This document shows positions 35,678 to 44,536 of a stretch of 64,000 bases of DNA, one piece after another. Source of the stretch: Roseivirga sp. BDSF3-8 (GTDB taxonomy: Bacteria; Bacteroidota; Bacteroidia; Cytophagales; Cyclobacteriaceae); NCBI RefSeq assembly GCF_041449215.1, contig NZ_JBGNFV010000001.1, forward strand, positions 5,473,001 to 5,537,000. The letters are read 5' to 3'. Position numbers and translations under genes: made by a program. The first letter of the stretch is position 1. Each line of letters starts with the position of its first letter. Under the pieces are notes generated by a model. That model did no database searches. It worked only from the letters and a program-made list of their open reading frames with translations, and had not been told where the DNA came from.

Positions 35678-35900
35678 GGGCGACCTGCATAGGGCGACCT
35701 GCATAGGGCGACCTGCATAGGGCGACCTGCATAGGGCGACCTGCATAGGGCGACCTGCATAGGGCGACCTGCATAGGGCGACCTGCATAGGGCGACCTGC
35801 ATAGGGCGACCTGCATAGGGCGACATGCATAGGGCGACATGCATAGGGCGACATGCATAGGGCGACATGCATAGGGCGACATGCATAGGGCCACCTGCAG
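35678..35900 (-). repeat. 14-bp tandem repeat, 15 units plus one degenerate
   Basis: On the plus strand ten units of CGACCTGCATAGGG (starting 35681, 35695, 35709, 35723, 35737, 35751, 35765, 35779, 35793, 35807) are followed by five of CGACATGCATAGGG (35821, 35835, 35849, 35863, 35877) and one degenerate unit at 35891. Apart from the single C/A switch the units are identical. Since 14 is not a multiple of 3 and the unit has no stop on the minus strand, all three minus frames are open here. The overlapping reading frames of about 100 residues are a by-product. Confidence 0.95.
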
Positions 35901-35989
35901 GAGCGGCATAAGGAATACAATGCCATTAAAAAGGAGAAGTATAAGAGAAAGCCAAACCACAACAGATCAAACCAAGCACATACAAAAAG

Positions 35990-36019
35990 AAAGCCGTTCG
36001 CTACCAAGCGAACGGCTTT
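35990..36019 (-). terminator. terminator of the ammonium transporter gene
   Basis: Perfect 13-bp stem AAAGCCGTTCGCT / AGCGAACGGCTTT with a 4-base loop, placed 34 bp after the stop of the amt gene on the minus strand. Confidence 0.85.
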
Positions 36020-36052
36020 AACTAAGTGCAATGATCCGATATGTGTGCAGAA

Positions 36053-37297
36053 TTATGCCGGTACGGCATCGTGTCTTTGATAATCTTCCATTTCGTATGC
36101 GGCCTGGCCGTGCTCGCTTCTGTCCAGTCCTTCTATCTCTACTTTAGGAGATACCCGGAGGCCTAAGGTCTTGCGTATGAGCATAAAGACCACTATAGAA
36201 AAGCTGAGGCAAGCAGTACCTATCGCCACGGTGCCGGTAACCTGGCTCAGAAACTGGCTCCACCCTGCCAGCGGCCCAAACATGCCTATGGCTAGCGTAC
36301 CCCAGATACCACATACCAGGTGCACCGGTACGGCACCTACAGGGTCATCTATACGCAGGCGGTTCATCAGGTGAGTAAAGAGCACCACCAGACCACCACC
36401 GACAAGGCCGGCCCACAGAGAGTGGGTAATGTGGAATACGTCAGCCCCGGCAGTCACGCTTACCAGGCCCGCAAGTACCCCGTTGAGCACCATGCCCAGG
36501 TCATATAGCCTGCTCTGTGCATAGCTCATGATAAAGGCACCTAGCATACCCGCAGCCCCGCCCATGGCAGTATTGACAAATACCTGCGATACCTTTTCAG
36601 GATCGGCAGAAAGCACCGAGCCACCATTGAATCCGAACCAGCCAAACCAGAGCAGGAATACGCCAATAGTCGCCAGCGGCAGGCTGTGCCCGCCAAAGCG
36701 GGCGCCTACTTCATACCGGCCTATGCGAGGCCCCAGGATAAGCGTACCCGCCAGAGCCGCCCAGCCCCCTACGGCATGCACCAGTGTACTGCCTGCAAAA
36801 TCATAAAAAGGTGTGGAAAGCTGGTTAAGCCAGCCGCCCCCCCACTTCCACATGCCTACTATGGGGTAGCATAAGCCCACATAAAGGCACGCAAACAACA
36901 GGAAGGATGAGATTTTGATCCGCTCTGCCACTGCCCCTGATACGATGGTGGCAGCAGTAGCGGCAAACATGGCCTGAAAAATAAACTCAGTTAAAAAAGT
37001 ATAGTGCTGATTATAAAGCACACCTGCCTTTAGCGTAGGCATGATAAGCCCGAAGCCCCTGAAGCCAAAGACCCCTGCGTAAGCCCCCTCACCGGGGTAC
37101 ATCAGGTTAAAGCCCACCAAGGCATAAGTAAGCAGGCCAATGCCGGGAACAAGAGTGTTTTTAAAAAGTATGTTTACAGTATTTTTCTGACGGGTAAGGC
37201 CCGCCTCCAGGCCGGCAAAGCCCAGGTGCATGACAAATACAAGCAAGGTTGCGAGCATTAGCCAGAGATTGTGCACAAGAAATTCGGATGTGTTCAT
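36053..37297 (-). CDS. amt: ammonium transporter (Amt family)
   Basis: 414 residues, about eleven membrane segments. FVMHLGFAGLEAGLTR, FGFRGFGLIMPT, DFAGSTLVHAVGGWAALAG (the Amt signature with a conserved His), FLLWFGWFGFNGGS and HSLWAGLVGGGLVVL are in the Amt/Mep/Rh order. It imports ammonium (NH4+/NH3) across the inner membrane. The C-terminal tail (SPKVEIEGLDRSEHG) is the cytosolic site where PII proteins dock in other members. No glnK/glnB gene is adjacent. Single gene with terminator. Confidence 0.96.
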   Translation of the reverse strand: MNTSEFLVHNLWLMLATLLVFVMHLGFAGLEAGLTRQKNTVNILFKNTLVPGIGLLTYALVGFNLMYPGEGAYAGVFGFRGFGLIMPTLKAGVLYNQHYTFLTEFIFQAMFAATAATIVSGAVAERIKISSFLLFACLYVGLCYPIVGMWKWGGGWLNQLSTPFYDFAGSTLVHAVGGWAALAGTLILGPRIGRYEVGARFGGHSLPLATIGVFLLWFGWFGFNGGSVLSADPEKVSQVFVNTAMGGAAGMLGAFIMSYAQSRLYDLGMVLNGVLAGLVSVTAGADVFHITHSLWAGLVGGGLVVLFTHLMNRLRIDDPVGAVPVHLVCGIWGTLAIGMFGPLAGWSQFLSQVTGTVAIGTACLSFSIVVFMLIRKTLGLRVSPKVEIEGLDRSEHGQAAYEMEDYQRHDAVPA

Positions 37298-37715
37298 TTT
37301 ATAGCCTCAGATGAGATATTTATTTACAAATAAGACCAAACAACGGGTATAATTCAATCCAACAAACCAAAATTTACAGTATTTTTAATTTATGTGGGGT
37401 AAAAATTAACCTATGATAAAAACAAAGCCTTGAAATCCCCATTTATTGGGTGAATGGCAAAGCACATTTTTGAAAACGTGCAGCTTTTGATAAAAATAAG
37501 GGCTAAAAGAAAGGGTGATTTATCATAAAACACGACAACAGGCTAGCTGATAGCTTAAAAAAAGAGGCAAAATCACCAGAAATCACAAAATTCATTGCTA
37601 AACGGGTATATGCGACGGAGAAGTACCCGTGATTCATGAAAATGGCTGGAAATGGAAGCTAAAATGAAGGATGGTGAGGAGCAAAAGCAGAAAAGTCTTA
37701 ACACAGCGCATAAAA
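37298..37715. other. gap upstream of amt
   Basis: AT-rich and without a credible gene; the weak frame at 37573-37809 on the minus strand overlaps the terminator and the third RiPP-like gene and is rejected. The part near 37300-37400 probably contains the amt promoter. Confidence 0.4.
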
Positions 37716-37743
37716 AAGCAGGAGGCCTGATGACCTCCTGCTT
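37716..37743 (-). terminator. terminator of the third RiPP-like precursor gene
   Basis: Perfect 10-bp stem AAGCAGGAGG / CCTCCTGCTT with an 8-base loop; U-run on the minus strand (A-run at 37712-37717). It lies 38 bp after the stop at 37781. Confidence 0.85.
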
Positions 37744-37780
37744 CTTTAAAACAATCTTATGGCATTGTTCTAATGAGTGA

Positions 37781-37918
37781 TTAAAAAGAGCCTGGACATG
37801 TATTTCCATAAGGCACGTGATACTCGTACCCTTCCTCTATTAACTTTTCATCCCAATCTGGCGTCAGATTAGTAACCGTACTCTTTACTCTGATGTCCAT
37901 TAGTGTCTTTTTATTCAT
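37781..37918 (-). CDS. small RiPP-like precursor peptide without GG site
   Basis: 45 residues: MNKKTLMDIRVKSTVTNL, then TPDWDEKLIEEGYEYH and VPYGNTCPGSF. The first part matches the leader layout of the three other precursors (M-x-K-K, hydrophobic pair, I/V-x-V-x-S-x-x-T). The usual GG is missing and the C-terminal part has only one Cys, in NTCPGSF. It has its own terminator and a long AT-rich upstream region, as the other precursors do. Likely a precursor or regulatory peptide of the same family; confidence is moderate since it is short. Confidence 0.55.
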   Translation of the reverse strand: MNKKTLMDIRVKSTVTNLTPDWDEKLIEEGYEYHVPYGNTCPGSF

Positions 37919-38293
37919 AAATGAAATTGAAGTTGGTTCAACCCTTATTATAAAAAATAAAGCGAAAAAGTCAAATAATAGTTCATAAAACTGATTTAAA
38001 CTGCATTTTTCAGCAATTTCAATTTAAACCACCTGCCATATCACATGGTTTTATGATACAATAATTTTTGTTCGGGAAAATGCAAAATAACCAAACCAAC
38101 CACCTGCTTATCAATTCATTACAGTGAAACATTGGTTTGAATTCAAAAACATAGAATTATAAACGGTCACAGCCAGCCCATTTCCCGGACATTAAGCCCT
38201 AAAAACAGATTCAGTAATTTTTCATGATCCTTTTTGGTTTTATCAAGAAGACTCAGGATTTTCACGCGTGAAAAACCAAATGACCGAACCCCC
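37919..38293. promoter_or_regulatory. 375-bp gap between divergent genes
   Basis: AT-rich; it probably carries the promoters of the small peptide (minus) and the pentapeptide-repeat lipoprotein (plus). A longer in-frame reading of that lipoprotein from 38234 is possible, but the signal peptide begins at 38294. Confidence 0.4.
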
Positions 38294-39751
38294 ATGAAAA
38301 AGAACTACCTGCCCCTCGCCCTCTCCGGGCTGCTTATGTGTTCTTCCCTTGCTTCCTGCCAGGTGGAAAAACTCGTATCGGAAAATAACCGGATACTCGA
38401 AGACATAAACAGCCAGATCACTGACTACGTAGCTGACTCCGAATCCCCTGATCTGGCAGAGGTTAAGAAAGTGTCCTTTGACACCTTTTACTTTGGTGAA
38501 ATCATATCAGAAGAAATAATAGAGCGCAGGCAGCAATGGACCCTGATACGGCTTACAGAAAAGATAAGCAAGGAAGCCGGCGAGCCGGTACTTCGGGTAA
38601 AAGAAGGATGGTATACGTATGCCTCCCCAGACATAATATACCTGGTGAGCAGCACCGAAACGGATGCCACTGATGATAAACCAGGTGACGACGGCAATGA
38701 TGAGGGGAACGAAGGGGGCGTAAATATCCTCTCAAACGACCTGCCTATCGGCTCCTTTACCATCTCGATAATGCCCATACAAATCCAGCGCCAGGACCTG
38801 ATGGAACAGGTAGATGTGGACAAGCTACTGGCCCACCGCGCGCTGAACTTCGATGGGCTCACCTTTAAAGATAAACGCTTTGAATATGCAGAACTGGGGC
38901 TGGGCTCCTACCGCGGCACCCTGTTTGAAGGCAGCAACCTGGATCACGCACAGGCAGTAAGAGACAGGATCACCGCTGAAAATGACTTCAAAAACACCCG
39001 GTTTATCCAGTGCCAGATGAATGACATGCGATTTGAGAACTGGAAAATAATTGATACACGATTCGAAAATATAGACCTGTCCGATGCCCGGTTTACGAAC
39101 TGCATCATCTCCTCCGAAACGTCAGGACAGGTCACGTTTAGTAATGTAAACTTCTTTAGTGCACGCTTTGTCAATAAGGACGAGGGATATATAAAAAACA
39201 TCGCCCAGTTTAATACCGGCTTCCTCAACTGCCGCTTTGAAGGAGTGGACATGTACAGCTCCGGGCATTTTAATGTGAACTATACCAACTGCAGCTTCTA
39301 CAACGGGAAGTGGCATGGCGTGGTCTTTAATAACACACAGGCCCAGCCAAGCAGGATCACCGGTGGCATATTCACCAATATGACAATAAGTTCCGGCCGC
39401 TACACCTACATGAAGATCGGGAAAAGCGGTTTAGTATATCCCGTATTTGAGAACACCCGCTTCGTGAATACGAATTTCTGGAAGTCCGAAATAGATGCCT
39501 GGTTCCGTGGCGGGTTTGTGATTGAAGGATTCGGAAGCAACTTTAGCGAGGTAGACTTTAAAACATCCATCTTTGAAAACGGGGTGTTCGGAGACACGGT
39601 GCAGGCAGGCAAAATGAACATGAAATATGCAGACTTCAGCCAGTGCGAATTTCGCAATGATGTCACCTTTATCAATTGTGATCTCACCGGCGCAAAATTC
39701 CCTGCCGACCTTACAAACGTTACCTTTCAGGACTGCATTGGCAACCCCTGA
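38294..39751 (+). CDS. pentapeptide-repeat lipoprotein
   Basis: 485 residues from ATG 38294, chosen since MKKNYLPLALSGLLMCSSLASC is a lipoprotein signal peptide (lipobox SLASC). An acidic linker (about 130-150, DATDDKPGDDGNDEGNEG) separates a first domain from a pentapeptide-repeat region (about 195-480) with A(D/N)LXX-like units: LDHAQ, NDFKNTRFIQC, MRFENWKII, TRFENIDLSDARFTNC, CRFEGVDMYS, ADFSQCEF, CDLTGAKF. Such repeats form a right-handed four-sided beta-helix. Likely exported and lipid-anchored; the function is unknown. Confidence 0.8.
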   Translation: MKKNYLPLALSGLLMCSSLASCQVEKLVSENNRILEDINSQITDYVADSESPDLAEVKKVSFDTFYFGEIISEEIIERRQQWTLIRLTEKISKEAGEPVLRVKEGWYTYASPDIIYLVSSTETDATDDKPGDDGNDEGNEGGVNILSNDLPIGSFTISIMPIQIQRQDLMEQVDVDKLLAHRALNFDGLTFKDKRFEYAELGLGSYRGTLFEGSNLDHAQAVRDRITAENDFKNTRFIQCQMNDMRFENWKIIDTRFENIDLSDARFTNCIISSETSGQVTFSNVNFFSARFVNKDEGYIKNIAQFNTGFLNCRFEGVDMYSSGHFNVNYTNCSFYNGKWHGVVFNNTQAQPSRITGGIFTNMTISSGRYTYMKIGKSGLVYPVFENTRFVNTNFWKSEIDAWFRGGFVIEGFGSNFSEVDFKTSIFENGVFGDTVQAGKMNMKYADFSQCEFRNDVTFINCDLTGAKFPADLTNVTFQDCIGNP

Positions 39752-39755
39752 TCTG

Positions 39756-40523
39756 TTAGCGAAAGCTGTATTGCTCCCGGGCCAGGGGCTTTTTGTCCAG
39801 GTAGTGCCACATAAAACTGCCAAAGTGCTTAATGCCCCTGTGCTCCTCCATATCTCCGAAAACAATGTATTCGCCTGTACGATCGGGCTTTACAAAACGG
39901 GCTGCTGCCAGATGGTAATCCACTGTGTCTATAAAAAATGTCCACTCCGGGTGCTCCCCCTCCGGCAGGTAGTTTACCCTAAGCGTCTGGTATGTTTCAC
40001 CAAAAAGCTCCTCAGTGCCTGTCTCTTCGCTTAGTACAGTGGCCGAATCCTGCAGCACCATCGGCAGGCCGATGAGGTAGCGGAAGTAGTTGCGGTAGTT
40101 TTCAGCCCCTTCACAGGTCAGACTCATCGCCGTGCTATCTTCCGCGCTTATTCCCGGCCTGTCCCACTCGCTCAGGCACAGCGAATCTTCCATTACCACC
40201 CGCCGCAACGTATAACCACCGGCATCCGATTCCATGCTGAAGCTGCCCAGGCTGCTATCCAGGCTAACCTGGCGCGTGCGCACCTCAGAAGTATCAGCCT
40301 GGTTCAGCCTACGGCTCTGCTGTGTGATCGTGGCGGTATACGCCGGCCACCTGTTACCCGGATCATGAAAAGCCAGGGTCTTTTGGAGCAAGGAGCCTGC
40401 AGGACTAAGCAGCTCATTCACTACCTCCGCTTCTTTCTTACTCTCCTGCCCTGCCCCGTTACAGCGCATAAACAGACAAAATGAAATGATCAGCAAGGCC
40501 AGGAAAAGAATGAAGCGGTGCAT
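39756..40523 (-). CDS. DUF6503 family lipoprotein
   Basis: 255 residues. The N-terminus MHRFILFLALLIISFCLFMRC gives a signal peptide with a possible lipobox Cys at 21. AFHDPGNRWPAYTATITQ, the run of short beta-strands (GSFSMESDAGGYTLRRVV, LRVNYLPEGEHPEWTFFID, LAAARFVKPDRTGEYIVFGD) and GIKHFGSFMWHYLD are typical of DUF6503 proteins, which have an LolA-like fold. A role in lipoprotein or lipid binding in the periplasm is possible. It is convergent with the pentapeptide gene (4 bp between stops) and heads away from the AHSA1-like gene on the same strand. Confidence 0.8.
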   Translation of the reverse strand: MHRFILFLALLIISFCLFMRCNGAGQESKKEAEVVNELLSPAGSLLQKTLAFHDPGNRWPAYTATITQQSRRLNQADTSEVRTRQVSLDSSLGSFSMESDAGGYTLRRVVMEDSLCLSEWDRPGISAEDSTAMSLTCEGAENYRNYFRYLIGLPMVLQDSATVLSEETGTEELFGETYQTLRVNYLPEGEHPEWTFFIDTVDYHLAAARFVKPDRTGEYIVFGDMEEHRGIKHFGSFMWHYLDKKPLAREQYSFR

Positions 40524-40562
40524 AGGTAATATAGAGTAATGTGCGTGAGTTTCCTCCTGGTA

Positions 40563-41003
40563 TCAGTTATCAGCGAAACCCTTCTGCCAGGACCTGTCCT
40601 CATCGTGGTTTCTCAGATCTATCCCATGATCTACAGCCGCCTTCATGGCCATAAGTACCGATACCCAGCCGGCAATCATTTCTTCCCGGGCTTCAGCATC
40701 CTTTAACTTAACTTCCAGCAGCAGGTCTGTGCCCCCATCATCCGTTTCCGATAGCCGGAAGGTGGTCTCGTGCCCGAAGTACTCCAGGCTGAACATATGG
40801 GAGGCCTCCCTGTCCAGTATAGTGGCAACGTGGCCGGGATGATCTAAAAATGAAAAAGTTATTTCATCGCCCTCCTGAACTGATTTTTCAGCCCAGTAGC
40901 TCTCCCTTCCCTCATCTGTGGTAAGTGCTTTATACACTTTTTGCGCTGTGGAAGCCAAGTGCAGCTTCCATCGTATCAAATGTTCACCTTCCTGAAAAGA
41001 CAT
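40563..41003 (-). CDS. SRPBCC/AHSA1-like protein
   Basis: 146 residues. IRWKLHLASTAQKVYKALTTDEGRESYWAEKS, ITFSFLDHPGHVATILD, FRLSETDDGGTDLLLEV and IAGWVSVLMAMKAAVDHGIDL are in the order of the START-like SRPBCC fold (Activator-of-Hsp90-ATPase homologue 1 family). These proteins bind hydrophobic ligands in a cavity; the ligand is not known here. It probably forms an operon with the DHFR-like gene 30 bp upstream on the same strand. Confidence 0.85.
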   Translation of the reverse strand: MSFQEGEHLIRWKLHLASTAQKVYKALTTDEGRESYWAEKSVQEGDEITFSFLDHPGHVATILDREASHMFSLEYFGHETTFRLSETDDGGTDLLLEVKLKDAEAREEMIAGWVSVLMAMKAAVDHGIDLRNHDEDRSWQKGFADN

Positions 41004-41033
41004 TATAGTGGTAGTGGTTAGAGGCTGAAGATA

Positions 41034-41558
41034 CTATTTTCTTTCATACCACAACTGCACAAGGCCCGAGGGGAACGAAACACTGCGCCTGAAAATAAGA
41101 TGCCGGGGGGAAAAAGCATCCTGAAAAAGCCGGACACCCCCGCCCAGGAGGTACGGTACTATAGAAATAATGTAGCGATCGATCAGGCCTGCCCGCTGCA
41201 ATTCCGTCACGATCTGTCCGCCGCCATCACAGTAGATGCCTGCTCCCTCCTGCCCTTTTAAGCCCTTTACCAGAGAGACCACATCACTATGGTAGCGTAT
41301 ATGTTCATGACTACCGGTACGGCTGCGTGAGATCACATAGACTGACTTATCCTTATAGGGCAGGTCACCGCCGAAAGAGAGCACCTTATCAAAGGTACGT
41401 CGCCCCCATATCACCGTGTCAATGGTTTGTACGAAAGCCGCATAGCCATAATCCTCCCCCTCCCTCTCCATACTGTTCAGAAAGCGGATATCATCATCCA
41501 GCCCGGCTATATAACCGTCCAGGCTCATGGCAATGTAAAGCGTAAGGGTACGTGACAT
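41034..41558 (-). CDS. dihydrofolate-reductase-like (RibD C-terminal) protein
   Basis: 174 residues. TLYIAMSLDGYIAGLDDDIRFL, DTVIWGRRTFDKVL, SVYVISRSRTG, IYCDGGGQIVTELQRAGLIDRY and IVPYLLGGGVRLF are diagnostic for the RibD C-terminal/DHFR-like reductase family, which uses NADPH on pterin- or riboflavin-like substrates. The single-domain proteins of this type have no settled substrate. It is followed after 30 bp by the AHSA1-like gene, probably one transcript. Confidence 0.88.
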   Translation of the reverse strand: MSRTLTLYIAMSLDGYIAGLDDDIRFLNSMEREGEDYGYAAFVQTIDTVIWGRRTFDKVLSFGGDLPYKDKSVYVISRSRTGSHEHIRYHSDVVSLVKGLKGQEGAGIYCDGGGQIVTELQRAGLIDRYIISIVPYLLGGGVRLFQDAFSPRHLIFRRSVSFPSGLVQLWYERK

Positions 41559-41824
41559 AAGCGTGCAAGTAAGGGGCAGAAGGCACCTGATTATTACCCT
41601 AAGATAAGAAACCTAAGGCAGGCTCCTTCCGGCATACTGTATAAAAACAGCCGGAAATCAACCCCTCGGTTATTAAATTATTCTGTCACTCTATTATTCT
41701 ATAATTCCCCACGCAAGAATCCCACACATTTTACAGTGAAATTTTCGCTACCCCTTACCTATTTTTGATTGACCTATCGTATGCCCTTATCTATGCAGCG
41801 ATTTCTCTGAACCTGAAGCATGCT

Positions 41825-44533
41825 ATGAAAGACAGTTCCCACGTCAATAGACAAGCTAACCCCCAAGCCCCCAAAGCGATACAACCTGCTCAGCGCAAGT
41901 CATCGCAGGCAGGTAGCATTAAAGCCCCGCACTTTACCGAAGTAAAGACCACGGCAGAATCTGAGAATACCGCCCAGCTCCAGGCTATTGCCAGAGCCTT
42001 TGCCCCCACAGGACCGCCCCCTTTGCCCCCTGATGCCAGCCCCGCCCAGCGCCAGGCAGCAAGCACCACTGGGGGAGGGTCCGGCCTTCCGGGGTCCGGC
42101 CTTCCGGGGTCCGGCCTCCCTGGTCAGCTTAAAAATGGCATAGAAAACCTTTCCGGCTACAGCATGGATGATGTAAGGGTTCACTATAATTCGTCCAAAC
42201 TTGCCCAACTAAAGGCACATGCCTATGCCCAGGGCAACGACATCCACATGGCTCCCGGTCAGGAAAAGCACCTGCCGCATGAAGCCTGGCATGTAGTGCA
42301 GCAAAAGCAGGGTCGCGTAAAGGCAACGAAACAGCTAAAAGGCCAGACGCTAGTGAATGACGATGCTGGCCTGGAGCACGAAGCCGACGTAATGGGGGCC
42401 AAAGCCCTACAGTTTGCCGGTACCGGGGCCGGGATAAGCAGGGGTACCGGGAAGGGAAGTAAAAGTCCGGGCACAATACAGCGTAAACCTGACCCGGAAG
42501 AAGAAAGCCTGCACGATACCATTAAGCAGGCTTCAGGAAAAAACACCATTAAATGGCCTATCAAAAAGGTTCCCTTAGGCCAGCACTTCGAGTTAGAGGG
42601 AGCAGTAACTCTCGCAATCGACACAGGTAGAACACCCAGTACAGAAACCGGGTTTAAGGGACCTGAAATGAAAGGCCCCGACGGACTCGGCACTGAGATT
42701 AATGCCAAAAAGAAAGAGATGGTTGGCAAGATTAAGGCCGGAGCCCTTAATTTCATTTCAGGCAACACCCAATTATCAAGTTCAGATGAATTCGGCAACT
42801 TTTACCTTGGATTCAGCCTGGGTACCGACTTTGCTTCTACAAGCCTGAGCGGAACGAAGCAAGAGACCAAACTGGCCGGAGCCAAACTACGAGGCATAGG
42901 CCGTTGGGACTATAAGCCCGGCGTGAGAGTAGATGTCTACCTGGAAGGCAGCCTGTCAGTAACTGCCGCTGTCTCACAGGAGATATTGGAAAAAGCCCTG
43001 AAGCGGGCAGCCAATGCTCCAAAGGTGCGTAAAGGCAGAGCACTGCAGAAAGCAATGACAGAAGCTCTGGAAGCCGAGCAGCGTTTAGTGGCACGTCAGT
43101 TGGCAGAGATGCAACGTAAGCCCTCGCAAAAAGCAGTTGAAGCATTTATAAAAGACGCCCTCACCCGTGAAAAAGATGAGGCTGTAAAAATGCTCAGGCG
43201 CGTGCATGGCATAGGGCAGGGAAAGGCTTCCCGTATCTATGACCATTTTTCCAAATCGAAGAATTCATTCAGAAAACTGGATGATCTTCGCAGGGTCCCG
43301 AAGATTAAGCACAGTACGGTAATACGCCAGTTTAAAAATGCCACCAGTCTGGCAGATCCCGCAGAAGTAAGAGCCCTTCAGCGCAAAGCGGCCAGCATCA
43401 CTGACGACCTGGCCAAAATTGGTTCAAAAACAGCTTTAGAGGTATTCGAAAAGGAAGCAGCCGAAAAAGCAGGAAAACGTACCGTAGCTAAGGTAGCTTC
43501 AAAGGTAGCCGCTAAGCTGGGTCTGAAAGTGGCAGCCAGGGTAGCCCTCAAGTTTATTCCTTTTGTAAACATCGTAATGTTAGCCTGGGATATCTACGAA
43601 ATCGGTTCGTTAATATATAACGTTTGGAACAGTAAGGACATGCCACCTGGTCAGGGTGGAAGTGGCAGCAGTAGCAGTGAAAACAGCAGTAGCGGCACCG
43701 GAGATACAGGCGACGCGGAAACCGGGCAGCAAGCCGAACCCCATGAAAAAGGCAGCGAAAATGCTTCTGGCAATGGGCCTGTCGGTATTTCAAAAACAAT
43801 GGTTGATAAGCTGGCCGCTCCTCCTCCCAATGTACAGGCTCTATGGGCCGAACTTACTAAAGAAGGCAGCCCCGGAACGCTTACAGATGCCCACCTGCAA
43901 AAATTCCTGGACACCATCCCTCCTAACATTAGTGAGCAGGAGGTGGCAGATATAGTTTCATTCATAAAAAAGAAAGGCGCCTCCACACCCGAAGAACTTC
44001 TGACAGCATTAGAGTATGCTGTACATCAGACGAAAGAGACGCTAACAGACTCTGAGGATGGAAAAAGCGCTCCCCCTGCTGACCCTTCGGGTGGTAAGGA
44101 ACACGCCGAACTGCCAAAAGGACCGGCCGGAAATGGTCAGGAAACAGCTCATGAAAGAGAGTGGGATGGCATACATAAAAGGATAAATGCTTCTGAAGCA
44201 GTTTTTGACGGCGCAGCGGGTAGTGGAAAGTCTGGTACAGTATCCATTGCAAACATTTCCATGGCCCATACCAAAGGGGCACAAGTGAACCTCACCCTGG
44301 TAGGTTGGGATATCACAGGCACAAATTCGGTTTCCGTATTGAATGTGCCTGCTATTGTGACCAAACGGTTGTACTTTAACCAAAATTCAGGCCGCACCAC
44401 AAATAGCAGAGCATCCGCTACAGGTATGAAAATCTTTTACCAAATTACTCAGGGCGTAAAATTTGACTGGCCCGGCGATCGTGACGGCGTACTACCCCAA
44501 AACCGTGAGATATGGGGTTATTTCTCTTTCTAA
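41825..44533 (+). CDS. DUF4157 (eCIS-core) protein with HhH and putative toxin-like C-terminal region
   Basis: 902 residues from ATG 41825 (the frame is open from TTG 41765, but the family starts with a polar Gln/Pro-rich region such as MKDSSHVNRQANPQAPKAIQ). A SGLPGSGLPGSGLPG linker at about 79-93 precedes the DUF4157 domain (about 93-190: VHYNSSKLAQLKAHAYAQG, HEAWHVVQQKQGRV, NDDAGLEHEADVMGAKA) with an HExxH zincin motif, HEAWH, at 152-156. Further on, about 455-480, MLRRVHGIGQGKASRIYDHF is helix-hairpin-helix-like. A hydrophobic stretch at about 565-600 may span a membrane. The last 300 or so residues are variable. DUF4157 proteins are often cargo or parts of extracellular contractile injection systems; no such structural genes are in the window. 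Confidence 0.8.
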   Translation: MKDSSHVNRQANPQAPKAIQPAQRKSSQAGSIKAPHFTEVKTTAESENTAQLQAIARAFAPTGPPPLPPDASPAQRQAASTTGGGSGLPGSGLPGSGLPGQLKNGIENLSGYSMDDVRVHYNSSKLAQLKAHAYAQGNDIHMAPGQEKHLPHEAWHVVQQKQGRVKATKQLKGQTLVNDDAGLEHEADVMGAKALQFAGTGAGISRGTGKGSKSPGTIQRKPDPEEESLHDTIKQASGKNTIKWPIKKVPLGQHFELEGAVTLAIDTGRTPSTETGFKGPEMKGPDGLGTEINAKKKEMVGKIKAGALNFISGNTQLSSSDEFGNFYLGFSLGTDFASTSLSGTKQETKLAGAKLRGIGRWDYKPGVRVDVYLEGSLSVTAAVSQEILEKALKRAANAPKVRKGRALQKAMTEALEAEQRLVARQLAEMQRKPSQKAVEAFIKDALTREKDEAVKMLRRVHGIGQGKASRIYDHFSKSKNSFRKLDDLRRVPKIKHSTVIRQFKNATSLADPAEVRALQRKAASITDDLAKIGSKTALEVFEKEAAEKAGKRTVAKVASKVAAKLGLKVAARVALKFIPFVNIVMLAWDIYEIGSLIYNVWNSKDMPPGQGGSGSSSSENSSSGTGDTGDAETGQQAEPHEKGSENASGNGPVGISKTMVDKLAAPPPNVQALWAELTKEGSPGTLTDAHLQKFLDTIPPNISEQEVADIVSFIKKKGASTPEELLTALEYAVHQTKETLTDSEDGKSAPPADPSGGKEHAELPKGPAGNGQETAHEREWDGIHKRINASEAVFDGAAGSGKSGTVSIANISMAHTKGAQVNLTLVGWDITGTNSVSVLNVPAIVTKRLYFNQNSGRTTNSRASATGMKIFYQITQGVKFDWPGDRDGVLPQNREIWGYFSF

Positions 44534-44536
44534 GTT

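Noticed and set aside
35569-36031. Three overlapping minus-strand frames with a repeating Cys/Met/Pro peptide
   Set aside because: All three frames are products of the 14-bp tandem repeat and have no upstream support as genes.
41765-41824. Earlier TTG start of the first DUF4157 protein
   Set aside because: It adds a hydrophobic stretch not expected in front of the polar start that DUF4157 proteins have; ATG 41825 fits better.
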